Source of the DNA: Bacteroidales bacterium
GTDB lineage: Bacteria; Bacteroidota; Bacteroidia; Bacteroidales; Muribaculaceae
Length of the DNA: 31,860 nt
Assembly: GCA_900770215.1 (NCBI GenBank)
Contig: CAAGJW010000031.1
Coordinates: forward strand, 1 to 31,860
Direction: 5' to 3'
The notes under the pieces were generated by a model, which saw only the letters and a program-made list of their open reading frames with translations, did not search any database and had not been told where the DNA came from. Shown here piece by piece: positions 1 through 8,505 of this stretch. A program made the position numbers and the translations under genes. Numbering within the stretch: the stretch's first letter is position 1; every line of letters starts with the position of its first letter.

Positions 1-105
1 TCAACCCATGACAGCGATAAGAACCAGGCAGTCAACCCTAGGCAGTAATAACAATGTAAAGTCAACTTATACAAGTAATAATTTATCAACCAGAGTCAAC
101 CTAAA

Positions 106-1035
106 TCAGGAAAGGACAATCTCGCTCAATTTAAGACTTGTAATCTTGGTGTTGCCCGACAGGTCGACTGTTGCCAAATGAGTGCCCGTGAGTATCAAAG
201 AGGTGATATTGGGCACCTGCGTGAGGTCGACTGTAGTCACAGGACTGGACGTCAAGTTGAGTGTTTCCAAATTGGTGAGGCCCGTCACATTCACGGTCGA
301 GAGCACTGAGTCGACAGAGAGTTGCACCTCACTCAACGATTTGAGCGGTGAGAGGTCGATCGACTGAATCTTGCCGTTGTAGCGCATAGCAAACGAAGTG
401 ATGCCTGTGGTCTTGCTCAAGTCGATACTGGGAAGACTCACGTAGGCAAACGTGACAGTGGTCATTGCCGTGCCCTCGGGCAACGTCACGCTGTTGAGGG
501 GCATGTTTTCAAAATCGATTTTCTTGAGCGCAGTGCACTTGCTCAAGTCGATGCTGCGCAGGCTGCCGCACCTCAAGATGTTCACATAGTCGGTGAGACC
601 CGTGTTGGTGCTCAGGTCAATTTGCTTCAAGTAGGGCAGGCCTCCAAAAGTTATGCTCTTTAGGTTGGTCAACCCGTTCAGGTTGATCGTCTCCACGCTA
701 TCACCATTGCAACTGATGCTCTGCAAAGCCGTGAATGGGGTCATGTCGAGCGACTTGATCTTCAGGTTGTTCATGTAAAAGCTTGTGAGGCTTGTGAAAT
801 ACTCCATACCCTTGAGACTCTTGATCTTTGAGTCGGAGATATTCAGAGAGATGACTTTGGCGAGCTCTGCGTCACTGAACGTGCCCGACTTGTCGAGGTC
901 GTATCTTGCCAACGCAACACGGAAAGCCGAGTCGGGGAAATTGGTCTCGTTAAAATCCACGTCGGCCATAGCCGTTCCTCCCACCAGCGTGGCTGCACAC
1001 GCGAGCAGTAAAAGTCTTAAGTTAAATTTTTTCAT
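106..1035 (-). CDS. Secreted EF-hand/leucine-rich repeat protein, short paralogue (LRR1)
   Basis: Predicted 309-aa exported protein. Residues 1-24 form a signal peptide ending near AMA. Residues 46-57 (DLDKSGTFSDAE) match a canonical EF-hand calcium loop, D-x-D-x-S-G-x-x-S-x-x-E. From about residue 60 there are repeats of roughly 21 residues with I/V-D-L-S and L-T-S-L cores, i.e. a leucine-rich repeat solenoid. The N-terminus parallels the 667-aa LRR2 at 14745-16748 almost position for position, but this protein ends in mid-repeat and lacks the C-terminal tail shared by its neighbours, so it is probably truncated. The start at 1035 puts the signal peptide at the N-terminus; an ATG six bases upstream is possible. 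It lies downstream of the Crp/Fnr gene but has its own promoter module at 1214-1276 and a leader of about 170 nt. Ligand or adhesion function is unknown. Confidence 0.75.
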   Translation of the reverse strand: MKKFNLRLLLLACAATLVGGTAMADVDFNETNFPDSAFRVALARYDLDKSGTFSDAELAKVISLNISDSKIKSLKGMEYFTSLTSFYMNNLKIKSLDMTPFTALQSISCNGDSVETINLNGLTNLKSITFGGLPYLKQIDLSTNTGLTDYVNILRCGSLRSIDLSKCTALKKIDFENMPLNSVTLPEGTAMTTVTFAYVSLPSIDLSKTTGITSFAMRYNGKIQSIDLSPLKSLSEVQLSVDSVLSTVNVTGLTNLETLNLTSSPVTTVDLTQVPNITSLILTGTHLATVDLSGNTKITSLKLSEIVLS

Positions 1036-1213
1036 AATCATTACAGTTTTTAATCTATTATTATTTAGGATATTATATCTACACACACCTCATGCAGCCT
1101 CTCCCCTGCCCTGCAGGCGAGCATCGCATCAACACACGGCGGCGGCACCATGCATGCCCTGTTGCATGAGTGCAGCAAGCAACAACTCGCTGCCTGGACT
1201 ATCAAAATCTTAA

Positions 1214-1276
1214 CAAATTTACGCCACGGCGGCAAGAAAATAATTAATATAGATTAAAAAGTGACATTTTTGTTAC
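1214..1276 (-). promoter_or_regulatory. Shared promoter module, copy 1 (upstream of LRR1)
   Basis: Read on the minus strand: a GTAACAAAAATGTCAC box (1276-1261, an imperfect dyad GTnACA-N4-TGTnAC), then TTAATCTATATTAAT (1257-1243), 21 unconserved bases, then TAAATTTG (1221-1214), which fits the Bacteroidota -7 consensus TAnnTTTG. No TTTG -33 element sits 19-20 bp upstream; the palindrome lies just beyond that place. The module begins four bases after the Crp/Fnr stop codon. Copies 2 and 3 at 8319-8381 and 16887-16949 have identical spacing. Confidence 0.75.
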
Positions 1277-1279
1277 GAT

Positions 1280-1876
1280 TTATTCCATTTTCTTCCTTAT
1301 CAGTGACAGGTATTGCGGAGTGATGCCCAGATAGGAAGCAATGAATTTCAATGGCACCTTTTGCGCAATCTTGGGGCGGTTTTTCACCAGCGACATGTAG
1401 CGCTCGCAGGCAGTGCCCTTGATGGTGTTGTCGATTTCCTCAAAGTAGTAGTTCTGGCCCTGCAGGTCGCCCACCATCCAGTAGGCAAACTCATTGCTCG
1501 TCTGCAACAGGTGCTCGAAGCTGGCCTTGGGCACGCGCAGCAGGCGCGACTTGCAGCACGACTCAAAAGAGATGGGCGACGGCTTGTTGATGAGGTAGCT
1601 GTGATAGCACATATAGATGGTGGCCGGCAGGCCAAACGACTTGGTGCGCTCCACCTCGCCGTCCCAGTACCAGGTGCGCACAACACCGTCGATGAGTACA
1701 TACACGTTGTCGTCGAAGGCTCCCTCGGGAATGGAGGGCGACTGCGCGGGCAAGTCGATCACCTCGCCCATGTCGATGAAGCGGTTGAGCACTTCGTCGG
1801 AGACTGGGTTGAATGATTCCTTGCGCAGCAAGTCTCTCAGACGTTTCCTTTCATTTTCGGTCAGGGCATTCAGCAT
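1280..1876 (-). CDS. Crp/Fnr-family transcriptional regulator
   Basis: A 198-aa protein with an N-terminal cyclic-nucleotide-binding-like beta-roll (DNVYVLIDGVVRTWYWDGE, then the KASFEHLL segment) followed by a C-terminal helix-turn-helix (PLKFIASYLGITPQYLSLIRKK). This is the layout of Bacteroidota Crp/Fnr-like regulators of about 190-200 aa. No FNR-type cysteine cluster is evident at the N-terminus, so an oxygen-sensing iron-sulfur role is not supported; the effector is unknown. The frame is open to an ATG at 1969, but a good -7 element (TAATTTTG, 1916-1909) lies inside that extension and GAGAG precedes the ATG at 1876, so 1876 is preferred. It sits inside the LRR/GLUG locus, and the shared promoter module starts immediately after its stop. 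That makes it the obvious candidate regulator, by context only. Confidence 0.85.
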   Translation of the reverse strand: MLNALTENERKRLRDLLRKESFNPVSDEVLNRFIDMGEVIDLPAQSPSIPEGAFDDNVYVLIDGVVRTWYWDGEVERTKSFGLPATIYMCYHSYLINKPSPISFESCCKSRLLRVPKASFEHLLQTSNEFAYWMVGDLQGQNYYFEEIDNTIKGTACERYMSLVKNRPKIAQKVPLKFIASYLGITPQYLSLIRKKME

Positions 1877-1908
1877 CTCTCTGTTCTGTTTTTTTAGTTG
1901 GTTATGTG

Positions 1909-1916
1909 CAAAATTA
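1909..1916 (-). promoter_or_regulatory. Probable -7 element of the Crp/Fnr gene
   Basis: TAATTTTG on the minus strand matches TAnnTTTG and lies 32 bases before the ATG at 1876. No convincing TTTG -33 element is seen 19-21 bp upstream, so the promoter may be weak or activated. It argues against the longer start at 1969. Confidence 0.5.
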
Positions 1917-2104
1917 GCATTGTCTCCTCTGTCACACGGCATCGGCTTGTAGACAACAGGAAATTTCAACGTTTATAATTAATAAAAAATTTGGCAACAA
2001 CCGCTTTTTAGTCTCTTTTTTCAGTTTTTTTGCTGTTTTCAAGGGCTGTGCGGTGCTCGAACGCGAAAAAATAGAACAAAAAAGGCAAAAAAGGACAAAA
2101 CAAA

Positions 2105-2137
2105 GCCTCCCCGACCTGGATGCTGGGTCGGGGAGGC
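2105..2137 (-). terminator. Intrinsic terminator after GLUG1
   Basis: A perfect 12-bp GC-rich stem (GCCTCCCCGACC / GGTCGGGGAGGC) with a 9-base loop. On the minus strand it is followed by a T-rich run (TTTGTTTTGTCCTTTTTT). It lies about 50 bases past the GLUG1 stop. Confidence 0.85.
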
Positions 2138-2186
2138 CTCATGTGTTAAGCATTGCCCGCCATGCGAGCAAGACTGCGCTATGTGT

Positions 2187-5100
2187 TTATTTCACTACCT
2201 TGCGCGAGGTGGTGGTGCCGTCGCTGTAGCGGGTCACCACGATGTTGATGCCCGGGAAGGGCACATTGCTTTGCTGGCCGGCTACGTTGTAGTAGGTGCG
2301 GCTCACGATGGGCTTCTGGGCGAGGTTGGCATCGACACCCGAGGTCACGTCGAGCTTGAGCTTCCACGTGCGGCTGTAGTTGCCGCAGGTCACTGTAGCC
2401 AGCACGGTGTCGTTGCAAGCGCGGGTCACATAGGCGTTGTTGCCCTTCAGGTCGATGGCATCGCTGTTGAAGCTCCACGTTGCGCCCTCGGGCAGACCCA
2501 CCCAGAAGGTGCCGGTCACATGGTCGTAGCTGTCGCCGTCGTTCACCACCACTGCGGCAGCGTTGGCCTTGGCACAATCGTTGTCGCCAATCGAGGCTAT
2601 CATGGGATAGGTGTAGCTGTCGCCATAGTTCCAACCGTCGCCGGCGAGTGCACTCTGGTCGCCATCGGCGGCAGCCAGCTGCTTCACGGTGACGGCGGTG
2701 CCGCCCACAGCGTCGGCAGGCAACGTGCCGTTGAAGTCGGTCACATAGCAGGAGCCGGCGATGTTGCACGAGGCATCCCAGTGGGCCGCGTCGTGGTTGG
2801 CCACAAGGGCGCCCACTGCGGTAGCGCCACTGGCAGTAGCCTGCACCCTGCCGCTATTGTAGCAGCCGTCGATGGTGGTGCCGGCAATACTGGTCGTGGC
2901 GATGTGGGGCTGGCCCACGAGGCCGGCGGCCTGGGTAGTGCCCGTCACGTCGCCAGCGTTGTAGCAGCCCGTGAGAGTAAGGTTGCCCTCGCCGGCCACG
3001 CCGCCTGTGATGGCAGGAGCAGCCACACTACCGGCGTTGAAGCAGTGGGCGATGGTCACATGTCCGGCATCGGTAGCACCCAGGATGCCGCCGGCAAGGC
3101 TGTCGGCAGCGGTCACACTGGCAGCATTCCAGCTATCGGAAATCACGGCGTCCTTGCCGCTCTCGGCCACGAGGCCTGCAGCGCCATAGCCTGCAGCCAC
3201 CACAGTGCCGGTGTTGTAGCAACTGGTCACGTTGGTGATCCAACCGGCATGGCCGCCCAGGCCAGCCACATGGTTCTTGCCCGAGATGGCTGCTGTGTTG
3301 TAGCAGCGCTCAATGCTTGCGGGCTTCTCGGTATAGGTGTAGGTGCCGGCCCACAGGCCAGCCACATAGTTGGCAGCGCCAGCTGTCACTGTGCCTGCAT
3401 TGTAGCAATCGGTCAATTGCGACTCGGTGCCAAGGCGCAGGAAGAGTCCTGCAGCGCCGCTATACACCGTGCTGCTGCCCGTGGCGGTGATGGTGCCCGT
3501 GTTGTAGCAGCCCGAGGCCACAAGCGGCAGGGTCTTGGCCTCGATATTGGCCTGGAGGCCTGCCACGCAGCGTCCGGCCGAGGTGATGTTGCCATTGTTG
3601 CCGCAGCGCACATAGGTGGCAGTAGCGTCGCCCACGGCAATTCCGGCCAGTTCGTTCACGCTGGCAGTGCAGGTGATGTCGCCATTGTTCTGGCAGTCGG
3701 TGAAGGTGGCGCCGTCGGCCGAGAGAAGGCCCACAAAGCCTGCAACCGACTGGGCCGCTGCCGTGAGGGTGGTGTCGTTGGTACAACCCTCAAACCGCAC
3801 AGTGCCGGTGCAGTAGCCGGCAAAGTTGGCTGTGTTGACAGCTTTGGTGGTCAAGGCCACCTTGTTGTGGCAGTTGATGAATGAGCCATAGGCCCTGCCC
3901 GTCCACACACCGCTCTGCTGGTGCTCGAGCGTGGCATGGCCCTGCAAAGTGAGGTCGCGTATCACGCCACCCTTGCTGAGCACGTTGATGATGCCAGAGA
4001 AGGTTTGAGTGGGCTCGTAGTGAATGCCGCTTATGGTGTGGCCGGCTCCGTCGAGCGTGCCGGCAAAGGGCACTGCGCCAGCGTTGCCCCACTCGCGCAT
4101 GGTGCCGGAGGCTAGGGTGAAGTCGTTGGCCACTCGCAGCCACTCGCCGTTGAAGGTGTAGTCCCAACGGGTCATGTACTTCGACACGTTGTTCCAGTCG
4201 GTGCGGTTCTTGATGAGATAGGGGTCGTCTTCGCTTCCCGTGCCATCGAGTGCAAGAGCAGGCATGGCAGTGAGCTTGACGGGACGCGAGTAGCCGTCGA
4301 GTGTGCCGGTGAGCACATCGTTGCGCTTCACGGTGAGCGTGCCGCTCAGGGTGAGCGTGTCGCCGCTGATGCCGAAGTAGTTGCCGCGCTCGAGCTTCCA
4401 AGTGGTGCCCTCGGCATTGCTCAGCATCGAGTTGCCGCATATCGTGCGGGTGGTGCGCCCTCCTGCCACATAGACGATGAGCTTGGCAGCCTTCACTGCC
4501 GTGGGCTCATCGGCAAATTTCTTGAGCATGGGATACATGCCAGCGTTGTACACATACACCGAGTCGCTCAGGCCAGCGAGTGGCTTGCCCGAGGTGAGCG
4601 TTACGGTCTTGGCTGCGGTGATGCCCTCTTTCACAGTGTTGCGGTTGAGGGCGGTGAGGCCGGTGAGCTGGGCATCAAAGTAGTTGCCGCTCACCTGCGC
4701 ACTGGCATTGATGTCGCTCGAGGCAAAAGCTGCTATGGTGTTTTCCTGCGCCGAGTCGGCAAACACAGTGCCGTAGTTGAGCACGCCCTTGATGTCGTTG
4801 CGCATGGAATTCACCACGAGACTTGATGCAGCCGAGTTGACGATGCCGGAGGCAGAAGTGTGGGCAAAGACGTGGCCCGCATTCAGGCAGTTGGTTATCG
4901 AGCTGCCCGCCATGTAGTTTACCAGACCTGCTGCACCCGAAGTATTGGTGTGCAAGATGGTGAGGGTGTCGGCAACCACATTGCCGGTATTTGCGCAATT
5001 CTCTATCACGGTGCCCGAGATGTTGCTGGCGATGCCGGCAACGTTGGCAAAGGCGGCTTTCACATTGCCGGCATTGAAGCAGTTGCGTATGATTGAACCA

Positions 5101-6923
5101 ATGCGGCTCTCACCCACAAGACCGCCTATGCTCTGGTCGTAGCCAGTCACGTCGGCATAGTTGCGGCAGTTTTCCACCAAGCCGTGGTTGTCGCCCACCA
5201 GTGCGCCCGAGTAGCTCCAAAGCTCTATTTGGCAGTCGCTGGCAATATTCAGGTTCTTGAGCACGCCGCCCTGTCCCAGGACGCCTATGAAGCCCTTGTC
5301 TTTTGCAATGTGGGGGCCCGAGGTGTTGGGTGTGCCAAAGTGCACTTGCCCGGGAGCCACATTCCAGTCAATCCACGCAAGCTTCATCTTGTGGATGGTG
5401 TGGCCATCGCCGTCGTAGGTGCCACAGAACTTGTGCACCGAGGAGTTGTAGTAGGCGTCGTTGTAGGCTGCGATGCCATGGAAGGCGGGGTCGAGTTGCA
5501 GGTCGATGTCGGCGGTCTGCTTGAAATAGACGTTGGCAAAGGTCTGCTGATAGTTGGAGGTGAGCTGGCTTAGCTTAACCAAGTCGGCCTTGTTGGTGAT
5601 GAGGAACGGGTTGGCCTCGGTGCCCTCGCCAGTGAAACTGGCGGGTGCTGCCTTGACGGCGTAGAGGCGTGGCTCCACATTGGGGTTCTTGGCGTCGCGG
5701 AAGGCGAGGGTGTCGGCTCCCATGCCGCCGGTGAGCAATATCTTGTTGCCATCGATGCGGCACACGCTGCCGGTCTTGGAGTAGTCACGCTCGCCCTTCA
5801 CCACATACAACTCGGTAGTGCCCAGGGTGCTTATCGTGGCTGTTTTGGAGATGTAGTCAACGCCGTCGGGCACAGTCGTGTCGAAGTGAATGGCCGAAGC
5901 GGCCAGTTGGGCCTCGGGGGTGTCTTCCATGCCCTTGAGGCGCGGATACACGCCCTGGGTGAAGGTCCACACGTCGGTGCTATAGCCCGGCAGAGCCTTG
6001 CCGCTGGTGAGGAAGGTGGTGAGCGCACGGCCGTGCACCGAGCCCAGGTTCTCCATTTGGCGGTCGAAGTAGCAATTCTTGATCACGGGGTTGGTGCCGG
6101 CGTCGATCACGCCGGTGATCTCGCGCATGTTGCGAGCGTTGTCATAGGCGTCGACCTCGACGTCGAGGCGGCAGGTGGTGATGCAATTCTCCATCGAGCC
6201 TCTTATGGTATCGGTGGCGTAGCCGTTTTTCACAGTGAGGTAGCTCATGAGACCCGTGATGCCGCCAGTGTGTGGCGCAGGGGTGCCAAAGCTGTAGACG
6301 GTGCCGGTGCTGTAGCAGTCTTTGAGTTGGGCAGCTATCGAGGCACCCACAAGGCCGCCAGCCACAGCAGTGTTGTTGCCGCAGGTGACGCTGGTGTTGG
6401 CAAAGCAGCGTTGCACCTTGCCATAGAACATTGAGCCCACAAGGCCACCCACATATTGGCCAGAATTGTAGTGGGCATAGACTGTGCCCGTGGCATAGCT
6501 GTCGCTGATGACAGGAGCCGAAACCGAGTCGGTAGCTCTTACCAAAGCCACAAGGCCGCCTGCGGGATTGCCCACATTGGCCTGGCTGCTGTAGACGATG
6601 GCTTGCGCATGGCTCTTGCTCAGGTTGCCAGTGAGCTGGCCCACCAGGCCGCCCGTGGTGCCATTGTCGCCCTCGACCGTGACTATGGCCGAGCAGCCCT
6701 CCACATTGCGGGCAATGCCTGCCATGCCGCCGGTGAAGCGGCCCGAGTTGAGGACGGTGCCCTCGACCGAGATGCCCTGCAACGTGCCGGCCGAGAAGCC
6801 GGCAGCGATGCCCACGCAGCTATTCATCGAGTTGACGCTGGCACCCGTGAGGTTGATATTCTTGACGACCGAGATCGAGTCGGCATTGCCGAAGAGACCG
6901 GCGTAGCCCCAACTCTGGCTCAC
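2187..6923 (-). CDS. GLUG-repeat surface protein, distal fragment of an interrupted gene (GLUG1, C-terminal part)
   Basis: This is the C-terminal 1578 residues of a GLUG-motif protein. The coding frame continues upstream of the first ATG without a stop as far as 7085, directly after an in-frame TAA (7088-7086), and is the same frame as the fragment at 7086-8213. The missing stretch encodes recognisable module sequence (GKYLKQTADID, HSFAGNYDGQGHTISGLNV). Within the fragment, modules open with G-x-G-T-x-x-x-P-x-L-I at about residues 428 and 889. Each is followed by F-x-G-T-x-D-G-x-G-H-T-I and many repeats of about 20 residues of the type G-L-V-G...C-Y-N-x-G-x-V, predicting a stacked beta-helix. 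The last 37 residues are the shared tail (TYYNVAGQ...GINIVVTRY.DG). Without read-through or reversion this part has no signal peptide and would not be exported. Confidence 0.8.
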   Translation of the reverse strand: MSQSWGYAGLFGNADSISVVKNINLTGASVNSMNSCVGIAAGFSAGTLQGISVEGTVLNSGRFTGGMAGIARNVEGCSAIVTVEGDNGTTGGLVGQLTGNLSKSHAQAIVYSSQANVGNPAGGLVALVRATDSVSAPVISDSYATGTVYAHYNSGQYVGGLVGSMFYGKVQRCFANTSVTCGNNTAVAGGLVGASIAAQLKDCYSTGTVYSFGTPAPHTGGITGLMSYLTVKNGYATDTIRGSMENCITTCRLDVEVDAYDNARNMREITGVIDAGTNPVIKNCYFDRQMENLGSVHGRALTTFLTSGKALPGYSTDVWTFTQGVYPRLKGMEDTPEAQLAASAIHFDTTVPDGVDYISKTATISTLGTTELYVVKGERDYSKTGSVCRIDGNKILLTGGMGADTLAFRDAKNPNVEPRLYAVKAAPASFTGEGTEANPFLITNKADLVKLSQLTSNYQQTFANVYFKQTADIDLQLDPAFHGIAAYNDAYYNSSVHKFCGTYDGDGHTIHKMKLAWIDWNVAPGQVHFGTPNTSGPHIAKDKGFIGVLGQGGVLKNLNIASDCQIELWSYSGALVGDNHGLVENCRNYADVTGYDQSIGGLVGESRIGSIIRNCFNAGNVKAAFANVAGIASNISGTVIENCANTGNVVADTLTILHTNTSGAAGLVNYMAGSSITNCLNAGHVFAHTSASGIVNSAASSLVVNSMRNDIKGVLNYGTVFADSAQENTIAAFASSDINASAQVSGNYFDAQLTGLTALNRNTVKEGITAAKTVTLTSGKPLAGLSDSVYVYNAGMYPMLKKFADEPTAVKAAKLIVYVAGGRTTRTICGNSMLSNAEGTTWKLERGNYFGISGDTLTLSGTLTVKRNDVLTGTLDGYSRPVKLTAMPALALDGTGSEDDPYLIKNRTDWNNVSKYMTRWDYTFNGEWLRVANDFTLASGTMREWGNAGAVPFAGTLDGAGHTISGIHYEPTQTFSGIINVLSKGGVIRDLTLQGHATLEHQQSGVWTGRAYGSFINCHNKVALTTKAVNTANFAGYCTGTVRFEGCTNDTTLTAAAQSVAGFVGLLSADGATFTDCQNNGDITCTASVNELAGIAVGDATATYVRCGNNGNITSAGRCVAGLQANIEAKTLPLVASGCYNTGTITATGSSTVYSGAAGLFLRLGTESQLTDCYNAGTVTAGAANYVAGLWAGTYTYTEKPASIERCYNTAAISGKNHVAGLGGHAGWITNVTSCYNTGTVVAAGYGAAGLVAESGKDAVISDSWNAASVTAADSLAGGILGATDAGHVTIAHCFNAGSVAAPAITGGVAGEGNLTLTGCYNAGDVTGTTQAAGLVGQPHIATTSIAGTTIDGCYNSGRVQATASGATAVGALVANHDAAHWDASCNIAGSCYVTDFNGTLPADAVGGTAVTVKQLAAADGDQSALAGDGWNYGDSYTYPMIASIGDNDCAKANAAAVVVNDGDSYDHVTGTFWVGLPEGATWSFNSDAIDLKGNNAYVTRACNDTVLATVTCGNYSRTWKLKLDVTSGVDANLAQKPIVSRTYYNVAGQQSNVPFPGINIVVTRYSDGTTTSRKVVK
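2200..2585 (-). repeat. Near-identical 3' coding tail, copy in GLUG1
   Basis: This stretch matches 8519-8904, the same place in GLUG2, without gaps and at roughly nine in ten bases by eye. It encodes the C-terminal domain and tail. Similarity drops sharply upstream of it, then returns in a block at about 2670-2750. The pattern suggests tandem duplication with later gene conversion of the tail. Confidence 0.75.
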
Positions 6924-7085
6924 GTTGAGGCCCGAAATGGTGTGGCCCTGGCCGTCGTAGTTGCCGGCAAAGCTGTGGGTCCCGTCATAACCGATGGGGC
7001 TGAAGCGGAAGTTGCTGGCATCGATGTCGGCAGTCTGCTTCAGGTATTTGCCTGCAAAGGCCTTGCCCGCAGTGCCATTGGCCGA

Positions 7086-8213
7086 TTACGAGACATAGAT
7101 GAGGTCGGCAAGGCTGTTGACCAGGTAGGGGTCGCTCTCGGTGCCGCTGCCCTGCAACGAGGACGAGGCTGGCTCGGGCAGCACAAACTTGATGCCCGTG
7201 ATGTAGCCGTAGAGCAACTTGTTGTCGTAGAAGCCCATGTCGCTGGCCAGGGTCCAGTTGCCAAAGTTGATAGAGTCCTGCGTGGCACGGCCCACGAGCG
7301 GCGAGGAGAAGGTGTATTTCTCCTTGCTCCAGTCGTCGACCATCACAGGATAGAAGTTGCCATATTCCGTTGTCTCATAGATGGCGACCTGCTTGTCGAC
7401 GGTGGCTGTGCCGTCGCTGCCCAGCACCACCTCGAGGGTGAGGCCGTGGTTGCCAAAGTTCTGCACCGTCACCAGGTTGGCGCTCTTCTGCTTGAGCACC
7501 ACGTTCCAGCGCTCATCGACGGTGTCGCTGTCGCTCACGTAGACGCGGCGCACCTTCATGGTGCCGTTGGCCTTGTCGATTGTGGTGGCATAGCCAGGAT
7601 AGATGTAGCGGTTGACATAGGTGCCGCTCGTGACATAGATGCCCCACCAGCCGTCGATGTCGAGGCTGCCATCGCTAGTGATTGTGCCAGTGATGGGCGT
7701 CTTGTAGTTGGGGCTGCCATCGCTATTCATCTTGCACAGGGCCACGTCGCCGTACGACTCGTTGGTGCCGATGACCTGAACGGGAATGTCGAAGGTGCCA
7801 TGGTCCACATCGACATGCGCTGTGAAGGTGATGCCCTGATAAAAGAAGTCGTGAACCGTGATGCTGTCGGCGCTCTTCTTGGTGATATACACCGAGCCGC
7901 CGCCCTCGAGATAGCTGGTCGACAACGACTTGTAGTGAATGGCATACTTACCGACGAGCTGGTCGACAGTGATGGCCCTGGCCACCTTGCGCGTCTTGAA
8001 CGACTTGCGCGCGTCGGCAGGCACATCCTTGAGGCCCGACTGGGGCTTCACGTCCTTGCCCAGTGGATTGCACCGCGATGGCACAACTGTGGTGGCCTCG
8101 CCTTGCTTGGCGTAGGTCGTGACCCTGGGAGGAGCCGATGCATAGGCCGTGGCCCCGATGCTGCATGTGAGCGTCAGGACTACAGCCACAAGAAAATGAA
8201 GGGTTCTTCGCAT
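7086..8213 (-). CDS. GLUG-repeat surface protein, proximal fragment (GLUG1, N-terminal part)
   Basis: A 375-aa N-terminal part of the interrupted GLUG1 gene. It starts with a signal peptide (MRRTLHFLVAVVLTLTCSIG, cleavage near TAYA). Two related beta-rich segments follow (about 75-190 and 190-345); both have direct counterparts in GLUG2 (YGDV, GNWTL/GNWSL, LKQ..NLVTV.N.G.HGLT). The first GLUG module then opens (LQGSGTESDPYLV), and the frame stops at TAA (7088-7086) after LADLIYVS. In GLUG2 the same line reads on through DDLVYLAIQ. The next 54 codons, up to the ATG at 6923, are open in the same frame, so a single point change would restore a 2008-aa protein, close to GLUG2's 2030. As it stands it would yield a secreted stub of the N-terminal domains only. 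Confidence 0.8.
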   Translation of the reverse strand: MRRTLHFLVAVVLTLTCSIGATAYASAPPRVTTYAKQGEATTVVPSRCNPLGKDVKPQSGLKDVPADARKSFKTRKVARAITVDQLVGKYAIHYKSLSTSYLEGGGSVYITKKSADSITVHDFFYQGITFTAHVDVDHGTFDIPVQVIGTNESYGDVALCKMNSDGSPNYKTPITGTITSDGSLDIDGWWGIYVTSGTYVNRYIYPGYATTIDKANGTMKVRRVYVSDSDTVDERWNVVLKQKSANLVTVQNFGNHGLTLEVVLGSDGTATVDKQVAIYETTEYGNFYPVMVDDWSKEKYTFSSPLVGRATQDSINFGNWTLASDMGFYDNKLLYGYITGIKFVLPEPASSSLQGSGTESDPYLVNSLADLIYVS

Positions 8214-8318
8214 AAAGCAGTTTTTTTTAATTTATAGTATTATTTGTTTTAGTCAAAAGTGGTTAAGCCTCAGCGCGTAATGCCCCAAAGATGCCCAAAA
8301 GGCTTCACGCCCCAATTA

Positions 8319-8381
8319 CAAATTTACACCAAATGTACCGGCAGACAATTAATCTAGATTAAAAAAACGCATTTTTGCTAC
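8319..8381 (-). promoter_or_regulatory. Shared promoter module, copy 2 (upstream of GLUG1)
   Basis: Minus strand: GTAGCAAAAATGC (8381-8369), a perfect palindrome TTAATCTAGATTAA (8362-8349), then after ATTAAT exactly 21 variable bases and TAAATTTG (8326-8319). The start codon is at 8213, giving a leader of about 100 nt. Confidence 0.75.
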
Positions 8382-8418
8382 AATCTCCCGTTTTGGCACC
8401 CGCGCGCACACAGAAAAA

Positions 8419-8459
8419 GGCCTCCGCAACCTGGTTGCAGTGTGCTGGTTGCGGAGGCC
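8419..8459 (-). terminator. Intrinsic terminator after GLUG2
   Basis: A perfect 13-bp stem (GGCCTCCGCAACC / GGTTGCGGAGGCC) followed on the minus strand by TTTTTCTG. It lies about 46 bases after the GLUG2 stop and separates GLUG2 from the GLUG1 promoter module. Confidence 0.85.
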
Positions 8460-8505
8460 ACATACTAAGTATTGCCCGAAGAAATCAATCGAGACTGTAG
8501 AGCTT

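Noticed and set aside
1..105. CRISPR-like spacing of GTCAAC about every 30 bases
   Set aside because: The repeat is only five or six bases, spacing is uneven (31, 30, 34 with an extra copy), and it is explained better as decayed leucine-rich repeat coding sequence.
2181..3884. A 567-codon plus-strand frame opposite GLUG1
   Set aside because: Same low-complexity composition as the other antisense frames; the opposite strand has recognisable GLUG repeats and the shared tail.
7086..7088. Reassigned stop codon (alternative genetic code) as the reason for the TAA in GLUG1
   Set aside because: All other genes in the window end normally, several with TAA, so a genome-wide reassignment is not supported.
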